Positions 26,194 to 35,324 of a stretch of 64,000 nt of DNA are shown one piece after another (the stretch's first letter is position 1; the number at the start of each line of letters is the position of its first letter). Made by a program: the position numbers and the translations under genes. This stretch comes from Antrihabitans stalagmiti (GTDB lineage Bacteria > Actinomycetota > Actinomycetes > Mycobacteriales > Mycobacteriaceae). The notes beneath the pieces were generated by a model, which ran no database searches, had not been told where the DNA came from, and saw nothing but the letters and a program-made list of their open reading frames with translations. The stretch is from NCBI RefSeq assembly GCF_016482825.1, contig NZ_JAEMNV010000004.1, positions 461,655 through 525,654 of the forward strand. The letters run 5' to 3'.

Positions 26194-28026
26194 GTGACAA
26201 CGCGTAAGGGCCACTGGCTGATCGGCGCCATTGTTGTTGCGCTGCTGTCGAGTTCGGTGTTGGTAGGGACCCCCGTCGAGGCCACTGCGGCACCGATCGT
26301 GCCCGGCGTACCCGACCAAGAGGTCGTCACACCGGTCACCGACCCGGCTCTCGGTGACGACGTCGAGCAGACCTACGTGCGACTGCACTATCCGAGCCCG
26401 TTCTCGACGACGAACCATCCGGAGGCGTGCGACTGGATCTCCTACCTCCGGTACCGCTCGACGAAGGGGCCCAAGGACTCCGCGAAAGCGGATGCGATCC
26501 TCACCATGCAGCCGGGCCTGTACTCCGGTGCCGCCAACCTCAATGCGCAAGCGCCGCAGGTTGTTCGGAAGGCGGCAGCGCAGGGCAAGTACGTCGAGTA
26601 TCTCTCGATCGACAGGCGAGCGAACTGCGCGGAGGACCGGACGGGGTGGGCCGCGGCCGAGGAGGTAGGCGACTATCACGTCGCAGCGAACTACTACTTC
26701 GGCGATGCCGAGATCGACGGCAAGAAGTATCGGTACCAGACCCCGCAGGACCTTGCCTTCCTCGGCGAATACGGTCTGGCGCTGACCCTGGACGACTGGC
26801 GGGCCGTCATCGAACATGCCCTGCCGAACGAGGCGGACCGCACCAGGTCCTTCTGCGGTGGCCATTCGCTCGGGGCGTTCCTCGTCGGTCCGATGATGGC
26901 CTGGGACTTCGACGGCAAACGCGAGACCGAGGCCGACGCCGGCTTCAACCTGTGCGGTGGCGGCAGCGTGCCGTTGGACGGATTTGCGATGACAGATCCC
27001 GCGGGTCTGGAAGGAACGGGGCTGCTCGACGAGTTCGTCTCGACTGCAGGCGGTTTCGTCCGTAAGGGCGTCGACTATCTGCTCGCGAACGGTCTTGGCG
27101 TCGGTCAACTCCCCGTCATCGCAGCATCGGAGGTGATGAACACCTATCAGCTGGCTGCTATGGCCGCTGCGCAAGATCCGACGGGGGAGAGCGATCTCGG
27201 CAGGATCGTCCCAGCCGATCTGCGGACCGAACCGTGGATGCGGCTGTTCTACGGGCGCGACTACCTCGATCTGTTCACCGGATCCAACCTGCCTCGTGAT
27301 TTCCGGATCACCAACACGGCCGCCCTCGCCATGTTCTTCGATCAGAACTCGGCGGAATACGTCCTACAGACCGGAATGGGGTTCTACGACTGCCCCGTGC
27401 AAGGCAAGACGTATCCGATTCCGAACGGCCTTGCGTCGGTGCCGATCCTCGGCCCCACGATCTTCGTCATCCCGCAGCGTGTCGGCTTCGGCCAGAATTA
27501 CACGCCCGCCGACAAATCAGCGTTGTGTGGCTGGCGGAATTACGACGCCGTCGCCGAGTCGAGCATCGACGGACCCGATCTGGGCCACGGTCCACCGACC
27601 GACCAGGACCATGAAGTGACCGATGTGCAGCAGTTCGCACGAGCTATGAACCCAGGCGGGCAGCCGACCGACTTCTTCGAGCTCTACACGCCGATCAAGT
27701 TGATCACCGACATGATCTTCGCGCTCGGTGTCGGTCGAGACGGCGACCTCGAGCACCTCGAATACCGATCCGGCGGCGTCCTCGATTTTCTGCTGCACCT
27801 CGGCCGCTGGCAGAGCACACCGGCGGGCGCGCGGAACCTCACGTTGCTGTCGGGGGATTCACCGGTGCAGAACGCCGGTTTGGGTGGACTTCTGCCGTAC
27901 AACGCCAAGTTCCTACCCGGCTACCGGCACTATGACGTAGTGACCGCAGCCGAGAAACAGAACAACGGCGTACCCGAACTCGCAAGCTCCTACATCGCGG
28001 GGTTCATCACTAAGCCTGTGTCGTGA
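26194..28026 (+). CDS. Secreted alpha/beta hydrolase (lipase/esterase-like), paralogue 2
   Basis: 610 residues from GTG 26194, one base after the previous stop. Signal peptide about 1-35 (GAIVVALLSSSVLVGTPVEATAAP). The nucleophile elbow is GGHSLGAF (Ser near 223), with a C-terminal LPGYRHYDVV supplying the likely catalytic His. It shows clear similarity along its length to paralogue 1. Its stop overlaps the PucR start, so all three form one operon. Family function is not characterised to my knowledge. Confidence 0.75.
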   Translation: MTTRKGHWLIGAIVVALLSSSVLVGTPVEATAAPIVPGVPDQEVVTPVTDPALGDDVEQTYVRLHYPSPFSTTNHPEACDWISYLRYRSTKGPKDSAKADAILTMQPGLYSGAANLNAQAPQVVRKAAAQGKYVEYLSIDRRANCAEDRTGWAAAEEVGDYHVAANYYFGDAEIDGKKYRYQTPQDLAFLGEYGLALTLDDWRAVIEHALPNEADRTRSFCGGHSLGAFLVGPMMAWDFDGKRETEADAGFNLCGGGSVPLDGFAMTDPAGLEGTGLLDEFVSTAGGFVRKGVDYLLANGLGVGQLPVIAASEVMNTYQLAAMAAAQDPTGESDLGRIVPADLRTEPWMRLFYGRDYLDLFTGSNLPRDFRITNTAALAMFFDQNSAEYVLQTGMGFYDCPVQGKTYPIPNGLASVPILGPTIFVIPQRVGFGQNYTPADKSALCGWRNYDAVAESSIDGPDLGHGPPTDQDHEVTDVQQFARAMNPGGQPTDFFELYTPIKLITDMIFALGVGRDGDLEHLEYRSGGVLDFLLHLGRWQSTPAGARNLTLLSGDSPVQNAGLGGLLPYNAKFLPGYRHYDVVTAAEKQNNGVPELASSYIAGFITKPVS

Positions 28027-29198
28027 TGTCGCGGCCACAACCTCCGCGGCTCCAAGCCCACGTCGTTGCGGCCATGCGAACGAGAGCGGCAGCGCTGATC
28101 GGGGGCTTCTCCGCAGCGTTGCCGCCCTACGAACAGGTGCCGGCAGCTCTGGTGGAGACCCAGTTCGTCGAGGGTGCAAAGGCGAACGTCGAAGCGTTTT
28201 TCGAGTGTCTGGAAAACGGCTTCCCAGTGCCGGCCGACAAACTTGCGGTTATCACCAATCTGGCACTGCAACGCGTTCGCGACGGGGTGCCACTGGAAAC
28301 CGTTCTCGGTACCTACCGCGCTGGTGCCGGGTTTCTGTGGGCGGAACTGGAACGCACGTCCGATGACGACGAACTGGCTGCATTGCGCGCCGCCGGTCCG
28401 TTGCTGATGGAGTACGTCGCGACGGTGACGTCGCACGTGGCGGTCGCGTGTATCGACCACGTCAGCGACCCGTTGTGGGAACAACGCGACCGGCGCCGCG
28501 CGATGATCGACGCGCTGATCGACGGTCGCACCCCACACGAGTGGATGGACGATGGAACCGTTGCCGTCGCGGACGCTTTTCTCGTCGTGGTGTTTGCGGT
28601 CGGGGGATCGGCGAATCCGGCTCTTGCCGCGATGGTGCGCAGCAGACTCGACCGGATTCCAGGGGCGTTCGCGAGGCTCGACCGCACAGGCTGGACCGCT
28701 CTTGTACCGCTTTCAGGTTCCGTGGAGAACACCGCGGCCACGGTGGCGAATTGCTTGCAGAAGACCGAATCGACAGGTCCGACGGACGGGTTGTGGATCG
28801 GCGTCGCCCCCGCGGATACGCACGCCGACATACCGACCGCGGTTCGGGATGCAACTAACGTCGCGTCGATCTGCCGACACCTCGACAGGCACGGCGTAGT
28901 GACGCGGCCCGAGGACGTACTCGTGCACTTCGCATTGCTGAGTGGGGTCGGCGTGCGGCGCTATCTGGCCGATGTGATCGATCACTTGCGCGCGCAGCCG
29001 ACACTCGACGAAACCTTGACCGCGTTCTTCGACAGCGACTACAACCAGATCGCTGCCGCCCGCCGACTCGGGATCCATCGCAACACCGTGACCTATCGGC
29101 TCACAGGCGTTGCGACGCTCACCGGCTTGGATCCGATGCGCCCGCGGGAGGCGATGGTGCTCCTCGCCGCGCAGTTGGTCGCGTCGTTGCAGGACTGA
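28026..29198 (+). CDS. PucR/CdaR-type transcriptional regulator
   Basis: 390 residues from ATG 28026 (GTG 28023 also possible), overlapping the upstream stop. The C-terminal helix-turn-helix DYNQIAAARRLGIHRNTVTYRL (about 335-356) is the PucR HTH_30 signature. A GGDEF-like middle domain and an N-terminal helical sensor (RsbRD-like, about 20-160) precede it. Being the last gene of the operon with two secreted hydrolases, it may control them in response to released products. Confidence 0.88.
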   Translation: MSRPQPPRLQAHVVAAMRTRAAALIGGFSAALPPYEQVPAALVETQFVEGAKANVEAFFECLENGFPVPADKLAVITNLALQRVRDGVPLETVLGTYRAGAGFLWAELERTSDDDELAALRAAGPLLMEYVATVTSHVAVACIDHVSDPLWEQRDRRRAMIDALIDGRTPHEWMDDGTVAVADAFLVVVFAVGGSANPALAAMVRSRLDRIPGAFARLDRTGWTALVPLSGSVENTAATVANCLQKTESTGPTDGLWIGVAPADTHADIPTAVRDATNVASICRHLDRHGVVTRPEDVLVHFALLSGVGVRRYLADVIDHLRAQPTLDETLTAFFDSDYNQIAAARRLGIHRNTVTYRLTGVATLTGLDPMRPREAMVLLAAQLVASLQD

Positions 29199-29211
29199 TC
29201 AGGTGTGGGTG

Positions 29212-29520
29212 TCAGCCTTTGGCTGCCACGTCGAGGACAACCTCGAACTCGAGTAGCGAGGCACCTGAGGCGACGGGCTTCGCGCGCTCACCGGAATGGG
29301 CCTCACGGGCTGGCCCGTCCCGCCACGTTGTGAAGGACTCCTCGGAGTCCCATTGCGTCACAACGAAATAACGGTCGTCACCCTTGACCGGACGGAGCAA
29401 TTGAAAGCCGAGGAAGCCCGGCGAATTCTCGACCGCGTGCGCACGCGCAGCGAATCGTTTTTCGAGTTCGGGTCCCGCGCCTTCGGGGACCTCGATTGCG
29501 TTGATCTTCACGACTGCCAT
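29212..29520 (-). CDS. mhuD: MhuD-like heme-degrading monooxygenase
   Basis: 102 residues, an ABM-fold dimer. The residues key to MhuD heme breakdown sit at the same numbers here: N7, W66 and H75. MhuD opens heme to mycobilins and frees iron, without carbon monoxide release. Order mhuD-hydrolase-mutY-canB matches Mycobacterium tuberculosis Rv3592-Rv3588c. No ribosome site is present; TACTGT (complement of 29529-29534) lies eight bases before the ATG, so the message is probably leaderless. The start codon overlaps the start of the divergent hydrolase gene. Confidence 0.88.
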   Translation of the reverse strand: MAVVKINAIEVPEGAGPELEKRFAARAHAVENSPGFLGFQLLRPVKGDDRYFVVTQWDSEESFTTWRDGPAREAHSGERAKPVASGASLLEFEVVLDVAAKG

Positions 29521-30307
29521 GCTTGAAAACAGTACCCGGCCGACAGAACCGAGAGGGGTGCGTCAGGTGTTGCACGACGAAGGTGGCTCGGGAGCCCCGA
29601 TCGTGCTGTTGCACGGACTGATGGGCAGCGCGCGCACCTGGCGTCGTCACGTCCCGTGGTTGCGCGAGCACGGCCACATCTACACCTTCGACGCCGCAGG
29701 CCACGGCAGACCCGCGCCGACGCACCTCACCACCGAAGCGTTCGTCGACGACCTCGCGGCTGCGGTCGCGCCGATCGACGATCCGCTGACGGTGATCGGG
29801 CACTCGATGGGCGGTTTGCACGGTTGGTGCTTCGCTGCGGCGTACCCCGATCGAGTGACCGCCCTCGTCGTCGAGGACATGGCTCCGGACTTCCAGGGTC
29901 GAACTGCCGCGCACTGGGCGGCGATGATCAGGGCGTGGCCGCAACCGTTCCGAACGGAAGCGGAGCTCGTCGACTTCTTCGGAGATGTTGCGGGACAATA
30001 CTTTCTGGACTCGTTCAGTCGTCGCTCCGACGGCTGGTACCTCCACGGCGACGTGGACACCTTTCGTGACATCTCCGAGGAATGGGGCACGCGGGACTTC
30101 TGGGCGCAGTGGCAGGACGTCCGCGTGCCTGCACTACTGATCGAAGGCGAGTACACGATCACCCCGGAGGGACAGATGCAGCGAATGGCTGACCTGCACC
30201 CCGATTCGACCTACGTCCGCATCGAGCAGGCAGGCCACCTCGTGCACGACGACCAGCCGGACGCCTATCGCGTCGCGGTCGAAGAATTTCTCGGCGGGCT
30301 CGGCTGA
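29519..30307 (+). CDS. Alpha/beta hydrolase (Rv3591c-like)
   Basis: About 262 residues from ATG 29519. HGLMGSARTW is the oxyanion region, GHSMGG carries the nucleophile near 97, and EQAGHLVHDD gives the His. The acid is likely in EGEYTI. The chosen ATG shares two bases with the mhuD start on the other strand and has no ribosome site. GTG at 29558 (VRQVLHDEGG) with GAGAGG close by is an alternative. Its 3' end overlaps mutY by 43 bases. Position beside mhuD is conserved in mycobacteria; substrate unknown. Confidence 0.82.
   Translation: MLENSTRPTEPRGVRQVLHDEGGSGAPIVLLHGLMGSARTWRRHVPWLREHGHIYTFDAAGHGRPAPTHLTTEAFVDDLAAAVAPIDDPLTVIGHSMGGLHGWCFAAAYPDRVTALVVEDMAPDFQGRTAAHWAAMIRAWPQPFRTEAELVDFFGDVAGQYFLDSFSRRSDGWYLHGDVDTFRDISEEWGTRDFWAQWQDVRVPALLIEGEYTITPEGQMQRMADLHPDSTYVRIEQAGHLVHDDQPDAYRVAVEEFLGGLG
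29529..29534 (-). promoter_or_regulatory. -10 element TACTGT of mhuD
   Basis: The complement of ACAGTA gives TACTGT eight bases upstream of the mhuD ATG. It falls inside the coding start of the divergent hydrolase, so the mhuD promoter is embedded in that gene. Confidence 0.45.
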
Positions 30308-31203
30308 GCACCCTCACCGGCCAGTGCGAACAAGCCGTCCTCGGTCTGCTCGATCAAACCGTCGACCAGCAGCGAATCCAACGCGCGATCACGCTGTGCA
30401 GGATCGTGGGACCAGACGATGTCGAGGCGTGCTCGTTCGACCGCCGCACTTGCTGCTCGAAGCACGTCGAGCAGTTTGCCGCGGACCTGCCTGTCGGTCC
30501 CTTCGAACTTCTGGACCTTCTTCGGCGCAGCCGTGGACGGGGGTTTGCCAGCGTCGACCCACGCGCAATCCGGCAGCGGACACCGAGCGCAGTCGGCCGC
30601 GCGTGCCGTGCAGATGACCGCGCCGAGTTCCATCAGTGCGGCCGACATCGTCGCGGCGCGTGCCATATCTGTCGGCAGCAGCGCTTCGACGTCTGCGAGG
30701 TCGCGCGTCGTCGACGGATTGCCTGCGTCAGCGAGGCCGTGCACAGCGCGTGCGACAACTCGGCGAACGTTCGTATCCACGACGGGCACCCTGGCGCCGT
30801 AGCAGAAGCAGGCAACGGCGCGTGCGGTGTAAGCGCCGACGCCCGGCAAAGTTAGTAGCGCATCGACGTCGGCGGGCACGACGTCGTCGAATTCGGCTGC
30901 CAGGACGCGAGCACATTCGTGCAGGCGCAAGGCGCGGCGGGGATAGCCCAATTTGCCCCAGGCTCGCAGCACTTCGCCCTGTGAGGACGCGGCCATCGCT
31001 GACGGAACCGGCCAGCGGGCCACCCACTGCTCCCAGATCGGCGCGACCCGCGAAACCGGCGTCTGCTGCAGCATCACCTCGCTCATCAGGATCTGCCAGC
31101 CCGTCACCCCAGGACGCCTCCACGGCAGGTCACGAGCGTTGCCGCGGTACCACTCGAGCAGCTCCTCGGTGCCGTTGCCCTTGCTCAAAGACACGGTTCT
31201 CAC
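30265..31203 (-). CDS. mutY: A/G-specific adenine glycosylase MutY
   Basis: 312 residues from GTG 31203. GGAGG lies only two bases before it and 11 before an in-frame GTG at 31194, so either may be used. MutY removes adenine opposite 8-oxoguanine. The HhH-GPD domain contains LPGVGAYTARAVACF followed by the catalytic Asp in VVDTNVRRV. A [4Fe-4S] cluster motif C-x6-C-x2-C-x5-C (CTARAADCARCPLPDC) is present. The C-terminal MutT-like domain is very short, as in mycobacteria. The 3' end overlaps the convergent hydrolase gene. Confidence 0.93.
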   Translation of the reverse strand: MRTVSLSKGNGTEELLEWYRGNARDLPWRRPGVTGWQILMSEVMLQQTPVSRVAPIWEQWVARWPVPSAMAASSQGEVLRAWGKLGYPRRALRLHECARVLAAEFDDVVPADVDALLTLPGVGAYTARAVACFCYGARVPVVDTNVRRVVARAVHGLADAGNPSTTRDLADVEALLPTDMARAATMSAALMELGAVICTARAADCARCPLPDCAWVDAGKPPSTAAPKKVQKFEGTDRQVRGKLLDVLRAASAAVERARLDIVWSHDPAQRDRALDSLLVDGLIEQTEDGLFALAGEGAQPSPPRNSSTATR

Positions 31204-31264
31204 AACCTCCCTGCAGCCGCTGTCGGTGAGAGTTTCCGCATGCTTTACGCGTCGAACTCGCTGG

Positions 31265-31270
31265 TAACCT
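31265..31270 (+). promoter_or_regulatory. -10 element TAACCT of the carbonic anhydrase gene
   Basis: TAACCT lies exactly seven bases before ATG 31278 with no ribosome site between, so translation probably begins at the first base of the message. Confidence 0.55.
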
Positions 31271-31277
31271 GCAGAAT

Positions 31278-31916
31278 ATGCACAATGGCACCATGCCGAA
31301 TGCCAACCCGATCAGCGCCTGGAAGTCCCTACGTGAGGGCAACGAGCGATTTGTTGCCGGAGCTCAGGAGCATCCTAGCCAGGGTGCGGCCTATCGCGCG
31401 CAGCTCGTCAACGAGCAGCATCCGACCGCCATCCTGTTCGGTTGCGGCGACTCGCGGGTCGCCGCGGAGATCATCTTCGATCAGGGCCTCGGCGACATGT
31501 TCGTCGTTCGGACGGCAGGCCATGTCGTCGACAGTTCCGTTCTCGGGTCGATCGAATACGGAGTGGCGATTCTCGAGGTCCCGCTGATCGTGATTCTCGG
31601 TCACGATCGCTGTGGTGCCGTGCAGGCGACCCTCGACGCACTCGACCGCGGCAAGGTCCCTGACGGATTCATCCGCAGTGTCGTCGAGCGTGTGACCCCG
31701 TCGATCCTGATGGGCCGCAAAGAAGGTCTGACGACCGTCGACGAGCTGGAGACCCGCCACGTGGTCGAAACCGGGTCACTGATCATGCAGCGTTCGCGGA
31801 TCATCGCCGATCGTGTTGCGTCCGGTAAGTGTGCAATCGCACATGTCACCTACAAGCTCGCCGACGGCAAAGTTCAGCTGCACAGCTCGCTGGGTGACAT
31901 CGGCGAGGTCGTCTGA
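31278..31916 (+). CDS. canB: Beta-carbonic anhydrase
   Basis: 212 residues. It interconverts CO2 and bicarbonate with zinc. Zinc ligands are in FGCGDSRV (Cys near 51, with the Asp/Arg pair) and GHDRCGA (His near 106, Cys near 109). Position between mutY and the next membrane protein matches Rv3588c (canB). ATG 31278 is chosen over the in-frame ATG at 31293 because a -10 sits seven bases before it. It stands divergent from mutY, with a 74-base gap. Confidence 0.93.
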   Translation: MHNGTMPNANPISAWKSLREGNERFVAGAQEHPSQGAAYRAQLVNEQHPTAILFGCGDSRVAAEIIFDQGLGDMFVVRTAGHVVDSSVLGSIEYGVAILEVPLIVILGHDRCGAVQATLDALDRGKVPDGFIRSVVERVTPSILMGRKEGLTTVDELETRHVVETGSLIMQRSRIIADRVASGKCAIAHVTYKLADGKVQLHSSLGDIGEVV

Positions 31917-31983
31917 GCGCGTCTGTGACGCGTTCGATGCCGACACGCCGAGTCAGGTCGCTCGCTCCCTAGGTCGAGACACC

Positions 31984-31989
31984 TACCGT
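31984..31989 (+). promoter_or_regulatory. -10 element TACCGT for the Rv3587c-like gene
   Basis: TACCGT ends six bases before GTG 31996, with no ribosome site visible. This suggests another leaderless start. Confidence 0.45.
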
Positions 31990-31995
31990 GTAAAC

Positions 31996-32697
31996 GTGTT
32001 GGAACCGACCGGACCGCTGCCACCCGAAATCTATTGGCGTCGTCGTATGCTCGCGATCGGCGTCGCGGTGGTCGTGCTGGTCCTCGTCGTCTGGGCCGTC
32101 AGTTCGATCGGCGGGGACGAATCGCCCGACACCACCGCAGCTGCAGCGAGTTCCTCGTTGACGCTGCCTTCTGCCGCATCGTCGACCTCGGTCGTCGACA
32201 CCGGCGAGCCCGGTAGCTCGGGCGGCGGTTCGGGGTCGGGCTCGGATTCGAGCGAAACGTCGACGGCTGCAGGGACGCCCACATCGGCAGCCCCCGTCGC
32301 ACCGGGACAGTGCCCCGATCAGTCACTTGCCATCAAGGCCACCGTCGAGCAACCGACCTACCAGGTCGGTCAGGAACCCGTCTTCGGCATCGTGATCACG
32401 AACATTTCACCGACGCCGTGCGAACGCGAACTCGGCGCGGGCTTGCAGCAGGCGATGGTCTACACCATCGACGGTCAAGTTCGGCTGTGGTCGAACATCG
32501 ACTGCTTCCCTAACCCGGAATCGCGCATACAGCAGCTCAAGCCGGGCGAGCAGGCACTGTTCACCGTGAAGTGGTCCGGGACGACGTCACAGCCGGAATG
32601 TGCGGGAGATCGCGCACCGGTCGCACCCGGCGCCTACACGGTCATCGCGCAGCTCGGGGCATTGCGCAGCGGTCCGGAACCGTTCAACATCGCGTGA
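31996..32697 (+). CDS. Membrane-anchored Rv3587c-like protein
   Basis: 233 residues from GTG 31996. One membrane helix at about 19-40 (MLAIGVAVVVLVLVVWAVSSI) is followed by a Ser/Thr/Gly-rich linker (45-95) and an extracellular beta-rich domain of about 120 residues with four Cys (QCPDQ, PCERE, DCFPN, PECAG) that may form disulfides. Orthologues sit at the same place, between canB and disA, in mycobacteria. Function unknown. The extracellular domain has Ig-like features (VFGIVITNIS, GAYTVIAQLG). Confidence 0.82.
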   Translation: MLEPTGPLPPEIYWRRRMLAIGVAVVVLVLVVWAVSSIGGDESPDTTAAAASSSLTLPSAASSTSVVDTGEPGSSGGGSGSGSDSSETSTAAGTPTSAAPVAPGQCPDQSLAIKATVEQPTYQVGQEPVFGIVITNISPTPCERELGAGLQQAMVYTIDGQVRLWSNIDCFPNPESRIQQLKPGEQALFTVKWSGTTSQPECAGDRAPVAPGAYTVIAQLGALRSGPEPFNIA

Positions 32698-32740
32698 GGC
32701 GGTCGGTCAGGTTGGATGGTCGCTACGCAAAGCTCCGCGC

Positions 32741-33820
32741 CTAGTCGTACGGACCCGAGATGCTCGCCTCCGCGAGCCTCGACAGACCTTCGCGGATATG
32801 ACGCGCCCAGCTCTGGCCTATGCCGTCGACCGTTTGCAGGTCGCCGGCAGTGGCAGCCAGAATTCCTTGCAGTGAGCCGAAAGAGCCGACCAGCCAATGG
32901 ATTTGGTGAAACGGCAGTCGCGGAACGCGCGTCAGTACGCGGTAGCCACGTGGATTCATCGGAGTATCGAGCGCCTCGATAGTCGGGGGATAGCCGAAGA
33001 TCTGCGACAGCATCGTGAGATCGAGCAGGTCGACATCGGTGAGCGTGTCGACGGATTCCAGCGTCTCGTCGATCGCCTGCCCGCTCGGCGGTTCCTGCCC
33101 GGCCAGGTAGTCACGAATGAGCAGCTGGCGCGCAAATTCGTTGTCGCCAACCAGTTCTTCGAGCTGCAACGCCAATTGCCGCCCGTCGGTGCCGAGTTCG
33201 AGGACGTCCTGCTCGATCTCGACCGAGATTCGACGGACCATCTCGAGTCGTTGCACGACGGTCAGGGCATCGCGAAGCGTCACGAAGTCTTCGATCTCGA
33301 CGACCGACAGTTGCCGATTCACCTCGTCGAGACGGGCTTTGTACCGTTCCAGCGTTGCGACCGCCTGGTTCGCCCGTGACAGGATCGTCGCAGAACCTGC
33401 CATGACGTGCCGGATACCGCCGACGTACACACTGACGATGCTCATGGACTGGCTGACCGACACAACCGGAAAGCCGGTCATGATCGCCGTGCGCTCGGCC
33501 GCGCGATGGCGGGTGCCGGATTCGACGGTCGGGATCCTCGGGTCGGGAACCAGCTGAACGTTGGCGCGCACGATGCGCGCGGCATCGGTGGAAAGCACAA
33601 CTGCGCCGTCCATCTTGGAGAGTTCACGAAGCCGGGTCGGTGCGAATTCGACGTCGAGTGAGAAGCCACCGTCGCAGATGGCCTCGACGCTCGGGTCGTA
33701 GCCGAGCACGATCAACCCGCCGGTTCGGCCGCGCAGAATCCGTTCGAGACCGTCGCGCAGCACAGTGCCTGGGGCCAGTCGGGCGATGGCGTCGCGCAAG
33801 GCAGCTGTCGGCTCTTCCAC
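32741..33820 (-). CDS. disA: DisA, diadenylate cyclase and DNA integrity scanning protein
   Basis: 359 residues from GTG 33820, with GAGAGGGTGGA just upstream. The DAC domain (about 10-150) shows DGA in KMDGAVVL and RHR in [11 protein letters not shown], which bind ATP and make c-di-AMP. A helical spine follows, and a C-terminal HhH domain ([19 protein letters not shown]) binds branched DNA. It is the only diadenylate cyclase in mycobacteria. In M. tuberculosis it follows radA directly; here a TerD-vWA gene separates them. Confidence 0.96.
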   Translation of the reverse strand: MEEPTAALRDAIARLAPGTVLRDGLERILRGRTGGLIVLGYDPSVEAICDGGFSLDVEFAPTRLRELSKMDGAVVLSTDAARIVRANVQLVPDPRIPTVESGTRHRAAERTAIMTGFPVVSVSQSMSIVSVYVGGIRHVMAGSATILSRANQAVATLERYKARLDEVNRQLSVVEIEDFVTLRDALTVVQRLEMVRRISVEIEQDVLELGTDGRQLALQLEELVGDNEFARQLLIRDYLAGQEPPSGQAIDETLESVDTLTDVDLLDLTMLSQIFGYPPTIEALDTPMNPRGYRVLTRVPRLPFHQIHWLVGSFGSLQGILAATAGDLQTVDGIGQSWARHIREGLSRLAEASISGPYD

Positions 33821-33940
33821 TCCACCCTCTCCCTCATGGTTGATTCGCTACGGTCGGTCGCGTGTGTTTCGAGCTTGCGCCCGAACATGTGTGCATCTCA
33901 GATTACGCATGCGTGTGTGCGAATGTGGACGCCGCCGTGG

Positions 33941-35287
33941 TCAGGCCAAGATGCCCAGTCCGCGTGCCGCGCCGATCCAGGACGGAAATTCCGACAGCAG
34001 CAAGTCGTAGAGTTCGGCGTCGGGGACCTTTGCGATGTCCGCGACGGCGAAGAAGCCGACGTTGTCGACGGCTCGATCGGTCAACGTATCGAACTTCTCC
34101 AGTATCCCGAATCCGGATTTGCCGAGGCCGACGAACTGCCAGAAGATCGGCTCCTGCACCGCACCGCGAAGTTCTGTTTCGATCTCGCGATTGCGGTAGA
34201 CGCCGCCGTCGGAGAAGAAAAGCACGAGTGTCGGTGCAGGCGTTGGGTTGTCGGCGACGAAGCGACGGACCTCGGCGATCACCTTCTGTTCCTCGTTGCC
34301 GATTCCGATACTGCGCATGTCGAGTCGACCGCTCGGGTCCGCCTTCAGCTTACGGCCGGGAAACTTCATCGCGCCGACGCGAACGTTGTTCGCGAGCCAG
34401 TCGGGTAGGTCCGCGATGTGGAGGTCGGGCAGCCGCGCGCAGTTCGTAGCAAACGTGTAGGCCTGCATCGCGCCGTCGTCGTCGAGTTGGGCCGCGACCG
34501 CAGCCATGCGTTCGACGACGTCGGCGACGGTTCCCTTCAGGTACAGCGACGTCATGGAACCGGAGGCATCCAGTATGAGGATCACCCGCGCGACGACGCC
34601 CGTTGCGCCCTTCTTTGCGAGTGACACCGCGACCTGCTGTTTGCGCAAAGACAACCGTTTGCGCATGTCGACCGGCAGAGCTTCCTCGCCCGCGGTGTTC
34701 GATACCGAGGCTGCCTGCACTGGTCGGGCTGCCCGGGGTTGAGTAGGTACGGGCGTCGGTGATTCGTCGACGCTGATCCCGAAATCTGTTGCGAGCCCGT
34801 GTAATCCGGAGTCGTAGCCCTGCCCGACCGCGCGGAACTTCCAGCCGTTGCGACGGTAGATTTCGCCGAAGACGAAGGCCGACTCGGAGCGGGCATCGGT
34901 GATGTCGAATCGGGCAACCACGCTGTCGCTCCCGTCGACGAGCTGCAGGACGAGTCCACGCACCTGACCGAACGTGCCGCCGTCCGCGGATGCTGCAACG
35001 ACGATCCGGTCGATGTCGGCTTCGATCGCCCCGAGTTCGATAGCAAACTGATCGTGGCGGACGCCTGCGCCATTCTGCTTGCCGCCGTGCACAATTGCGC
35101 CTGACGCATGCCTCGGTTGGTTGTAGAAGACGAAGTCGTCGTCGGACCGCACCTTGCCCGCGGGGGTGAGCAGCAAGCACGACGCATCGACATCGGGTGT
35201 GCCGACATCGACGGTCCACGTCAGCACAGCGCGGACACTGTCCGCTTCGAGTGCGATGTTGGTGCCCTTGTGCATCGATTCCTGCAT
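33941..35287 (-). CDS. TerD-domain protein with C-terminal vWA domain (tellurite/stress type)
   Basis: 448 residues from ATG 35287. N-terminal TerD domain (about 1-180): [42 protein letters not shown] and [21 protein letters not shown], with the acidic residues that bind calcium in TerD. A Pro-rich linker leads to a vWA domain (about 225-448) with MIDAS motif DASGSM. Such Ter proteins belong to tellurite, phage and chemical stress systems of unclear mechanism. TAATCT (complement of 35295-35300) lies seven bases before the ATG, so it has its own leaderless promoter. No other ter genes are seen in the window. Confidence 0.85.
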   Translation of the reverse strand: MQESMHKGTNIALEADSVRAVLTWTVDVGTPDVDASCLLLTPAGKVRSDDDFVFYNQPRHASGAIVHGGKQNGAGVRHDQFAIELGAIEADIDRIVVAASADGGTFGQVRGLVLQLVDGSDSVVARFDITDARSESAFVFGEIYRRNGWKFRAVGQGYDSGLHGLATDFGISVDESPTPVPTQPRAARPVQAASVSNTAGEEALPVDMRKRLSLRKQQVAVSLAKKGATGVVARVILILDASGSMTSLYLKGTVADVVERMAAVAAQLDDDGAMQAYTFATNCARLPDLHIADLPDWLANNVRVGAMKFPGRKLKADPSGRLDMRSIGIGNEEQKVIAEVRRFVADNPTPAPTLVLFFSDGGVYRNREIETELRGAVQEPIFWQFVGLGKSGFGILEKFDTLTDRAVDNVGFFAVADIAKVPDAELYDLLLSEFPSWIGAARGLGILA

Positions 35288-35294
35288 GCGGGCG

Positions 35295-35300
35295 AGATTA
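35295..35300 (-). promoter_or_regulatory. -10 element TAATCT of the TerD-vWA gene
   Basis: The complement of AGATTA gives TAATCT exactly seven bases upstream of the ATG at 35287, without a ribosome site. This marks independent leaderless expression. Confidence 0.5.
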
Positions 35301-35324
35301 CCGGTCTGTCCGAAACGGTTTCGC

